Assembly (NCBI RefSeq): GCF_001593955.1
Contig: NZ_LTAZ01000017.1
Coordinates: 248,001-312,000 of the forward strand
Length of the DNA stretch: 64,000 bases
Origin: Halalkalicoccus paucihalophilus
GTDB lineage: Archaea; Halobacteriota; Halobacteria; Halobacteriales; Halalkalicoccaceae
Reading direction: 5' to 3'
The first letter of the stretch is position 1, and each line of letters starts with the position of its first letter. This document shows positions 62,239-64,000 of this stretch, piece after piece. The notes beneath the pieces were generated by a model. It was not told the origin of the DNA, did not search any database, and saw only the letters and a program-made list of their open reading frames with translations. The position numbers and the translations under genes were made by a program.

Positions 62239-63240
62239 ATGGATTTGGATCGGTGGCTTCAACAGCATCAGGTCGCCGTTTACGCAGTCGCAGTCATACT
62301 GGCGATTGGCGTTGGAGTTAGCCGTCCGAGTTCGGCGACATTTATCGAACAGTTCATTGACCCCGTACTGGCGGTTCTCCTGTATGTGACCTTTCTTGAA
62401 ATCCCGTTCATACGACTTCGCCGTGCGTTTACGAACGGTCGATTCATGGCGGCGGCTCTCGGGATGAACTTCCTCGTCGTCCCTGTCGTCGTCTGGGGCC
62501 TTACTCGATTTCTCCCCCCAGAACCAGTCATCCTTGTGGGCGTGTTCATGGTTCTTTTGACACCATGCATCGACTACGTCATCACCTTCGCTGGGCTTGC
62601 AGGCGGCAACTCTGAGCAGATCACCGCGACGACGCCCGCTCTGATGCTCGTGCAAATTCTCTTGCTCCCGGTGTACCTGTGGCTCTTTATGGGAGCAGAG
62701 GTAGCCGACGTTATCGAACCCGGGCCGTTCATTGAGGCCTTTCTGATAATCATCGCGCTCCCGTTGGCACTTGCATGGCTCACGGAAGTGTGGGCAGAAC
62801 GGTCTCCGAGAGGTGAGTCGTGGCAAGAGACGATGGGGTGGCTCCCCGTCCCCATGCTGGGTGTGACCCTATTCGTAGTTATTGCCTCCCAACTCCCACG
62901 GGTTCAGGACTCAATCGGGCAAATTGCAGTTGTCGTTCCAGTGTATGTCGCGTTCCTCATCATAATGCCCGTACTCGGACGGGTGGCGGCGGGACTGTTC
63001 CAGATGGATGTCGAGGAGAGTCGTTCTCTCGTGTTCACGTCTGTCACCCGGAACTCACTGGTTGTTCTTCCGTTGGCGTTGGCGCTTCCAGCAGGCTACG
63101 AACTGGCTCCTGCCGTTGTCGTGACACAGACGCTTGTTGAACTGATGGGAATGGTCGTTCTTACACGGGTGGTTCCGGCATGGCTTCTCCCAGAGTCACC
63201 TTCGTCGATTTCACTCCCTGACAGGGTACGAAGTGGTTAA
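62239..63240 (+). CDS. ACR3-type arsenite efflux protein
   Basis: The 333-residue protein has about ten hydrophobic helices and belongs to the bile acid:sodium symporter superfamily. Cys110 in LLTPCIDYVITFAGLAGGN sits at the place of the essential Cys of Acr3 pumps, and VFTSVTRNSLVVLPLALALP resembles the second crossover region. It lies 39 bp upstream of an arsC-like gene, which makes arsenite extrusion the likely role. The ending LLPES and a short tail are normal. Confidence 0.85.
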   Translation: MDLDRWLQQHQVAVYAVAVILAIGVGVSRPSSATFIEQFIDPVLAVLLYVTFLEIPFIRLRRAFTNGRFMAAALGMNFLVVPVVVWGLTRFLPPEPVILVGVFMVLLTPCIDYVITFAGLAGGNSEQITATTPALMLVQILLLPVYLWLFMGAEVADVIEPGPFIEAFLIIIALPLALAWLTEVWAERSPRGESWQETMGWLPVPMLGVTLFVVIASQLPRVQDSIGQIAVVVPVYVAFLIIMPVLGRVAAGLFQMDVEESRSLVFTSVTRNSLVVLPLALALPAGYELAPAVVVTQTLVELMGMVVLTRVVPAWLLPESPSSISLPDRVRSG

Positions 63241-63279
63241 GCCCTCACTCTCTTGTCGCTACGCCTGCAATAGGAGAGC

Positions 63280-63663
63280 ATGAAACTCGCATTTGTCTGT
63301 GTTGGGAACGCTGGGCGAAGCCAGATGGCGACCGCTCTTGCGGAACGGGAACAGACTGAGCGGGATATGGACGTCAAGATCATCACCGGCGGGGTTGATC
63401 CGGCTGAAAATGTTCATAACGAGGCTGTCGAAGCGATGGACGAGATCGGTATCGACATTAGCGACCGATCACCTCGACAGATCACATCTGAAGACATTGA
63501 GGACGTCGACTATGTCGTGACGATGGGCTGTTCGGTCGAGCAATTCCGCCCAGACGATTGGGAGGGCGAAAGTTCCGTTTGGGACCTAGAGTCCACAGAC
63601 ATCCGTGAGCAGCGCGATGAACTCAGTCGCCGCGTCGAGCAGTTCTTTGACGATCTCGAATGA
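63280..63663 (+). CDS. arsC: Arsenate reductase (low-molecular-weight phosphatase type)
   Basis: The 127-residue protein has the phosphatase/ArsC loop Cys7-x5-Arg13 in VCVGNAGRSQMA, and later MGCSVEQFRPDDW with a further Cys and Asp. Thioredoxin-linked ArsC reduces arsenate to arsenite, which the adjacent Acr3 then expels. A Shine-Dalgarno-like ATAGGAGA lies just before the ATG. A role as a protein tyrosine phosphatase is possible, but the neighbour favours arsenic. Confidence 0.9.
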   Translation: MKLAFVCVGNAGRSQMATALAEREQTERDMDVKIITGGVDPAENVHNEAVEAMDEIGIDISDRSPRQITSEDIEDVDYVVTMGCSVEQFRPDDWEGESSVWDLESTDIREQRDELSRRVEQFFDDLE

Positions 63664-63782
63664 CACGAGCCAGCACCGTAGCACGCCTTCCTTCCGATTT
63701 GATGAACCACTGCTAAACGTACACGGAACCTATATGGGTTACATAGATCCAGTAAAATAGCCAGATAACGTTGCTGGACAGG

Positions 63783-64000
63783 TTAATACATTGTGCCGCC
63801 TTGACCCGATATAGTGGCGTTTTCAAGTGAATAGAGGGCTCCACCGGAATGGCCAAGCAGAGTTACTGGATCGTCGATTGCATCGACTACTGCTCCCACG
63901 TCCTCGGCCTCTCGTTCAAGTTCGTACTCCTCGGCATCACCGCTCCCGCCGCGACCGCGACGGTCGATCGCGTAGACCGTGCAGTGTTCTGCGCAGGGAG
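63783..64000 (-). CDS. Alpha/beta hydrolase, cut by window edge and apparently truncated
   Basis: The minus-strand frame runs in from the right edge: CTVYAIDRRGRGGSGDAEEY, then DDPVTLLGHSGGALYSLENA, then TISGQGGTMY and TAA. The nucleophile elbow GHSGGA and the preceding DRRGRGGSG block are typical. However, the protein stops about 15 residues after the elbow, where family members continue for about 150 residues with the acid and His. Its end is probably lost and the gene inactive. Confidence 0.65.
   Translation of the reverse strand, partial: PCAEHCTVYAIDRRGRGGSGDAEEYELEREAEDVGAVVDAIDDPVTLLGHSGGALYSLENATISGQGGTMY

Noticed and set aside
62176-62826. Minus-strand 216-codon frame opposite acr3
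   Set aside because: The composition is rich in Arg, Asp and Glu, there is no family similarity, and it lies entirely opposite a well-supported membrane protein.

Overview
The window comes from a haloarchaeon (class Halobacteria). The proteins are acidic, many carry twin-arginine (Tat) export signals, several starts are leaderless with a TATA-like box about 25 nt upstream, and small families found only in haloarchaea are present (DUF5789, amphi-Trp). There are no housekeeping genes, no rRNA or tRNA, and about twenty broken genes or insertion-sequence scraps. That points to an accessory island or a secondary replicon. Base composition changes along the window: the M14 peptidase, parts of mcrB and the 28.3-29.4 kb remnant look more GC-rich than their neighbours.

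Layout. 0-13 kb: a Tat-exported beta-propeller protein, a methyltransferase, an ATP-dependent hydantoinase pair (hyuA-hyuB), a copper amine oxidase, an SDR scrap, an exported M14 carboxypeptidase and a truncated IS200/IS605 tnpA. 13-18 kb: a Gdx/SugE-type SMR exporter, a very large exported propeller-amidohydrolase fusion, and an SDR gene bracketed by 17-bp perfect inverted repeats. 18-23 kb: a sulfur module (rhodanese relic, methyltransferase, rhodanese-metallo-beta-lactamase persulfide dioxygenase, TauE/SafE exporter) with signs of duplication. 23.5-27.5 kb: a McrBC-type restriction pair whose McrB carries DUF3578, two EVE domains and an AAA+ motor. 27.5-31 kb: decayed mobile DNA with one intact DUF5789 gene. 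31-36 kb: an acidic repeat lipoprotein, an amphi-Trp protein, a GNAT, an exported asparaginase and a CBS protein. 36-53 kb: an amide/peptide catabolic region (exported amidase, broken amidase, EamA and NhaC transporters, exported gamma-glutamyltransferase, exported GH97 glycosidase, broken cupin, haloacid dehalogenase, sodium:solute symporter, two creatinase-like M24 proteins, ketopantoate reductase). 53-64 kb: a second exported propeller, a MetX-like alpha/beta hydrolase, a LURP-one-like protein, a Ca2+/Na+ antiporter, a hydratase pseudogene, a formate/nitrite-type channel and an acr3-arsC arsenic pair, ending in a cut-off alpha/beta hydrolase.

How it fits together (inference): the region appears to let a salt-adapted cell attack amides, amines, gamma-glutamyl compounds, peptides and a glycan outside the cell, import the products with sodium-coupled transporters, and finish them with cytosolic amidases, hydantoinase, amine oxidase and dehalogenase. 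Sulfur and arsenic detoxification and a restriction system are inserted between these genes. Several repeat families tie the plasticity together: a dispersed 39-46-bp hairpin with arms CCTTGTGCAACA/TGTTGCACAAGG (eight copies, one with a compensatory base-pair change), scraps of an HhH-domain gene linked to that hairpin, a 17-bp IS-end-like motif, and IS200/IS605 end hairpins.
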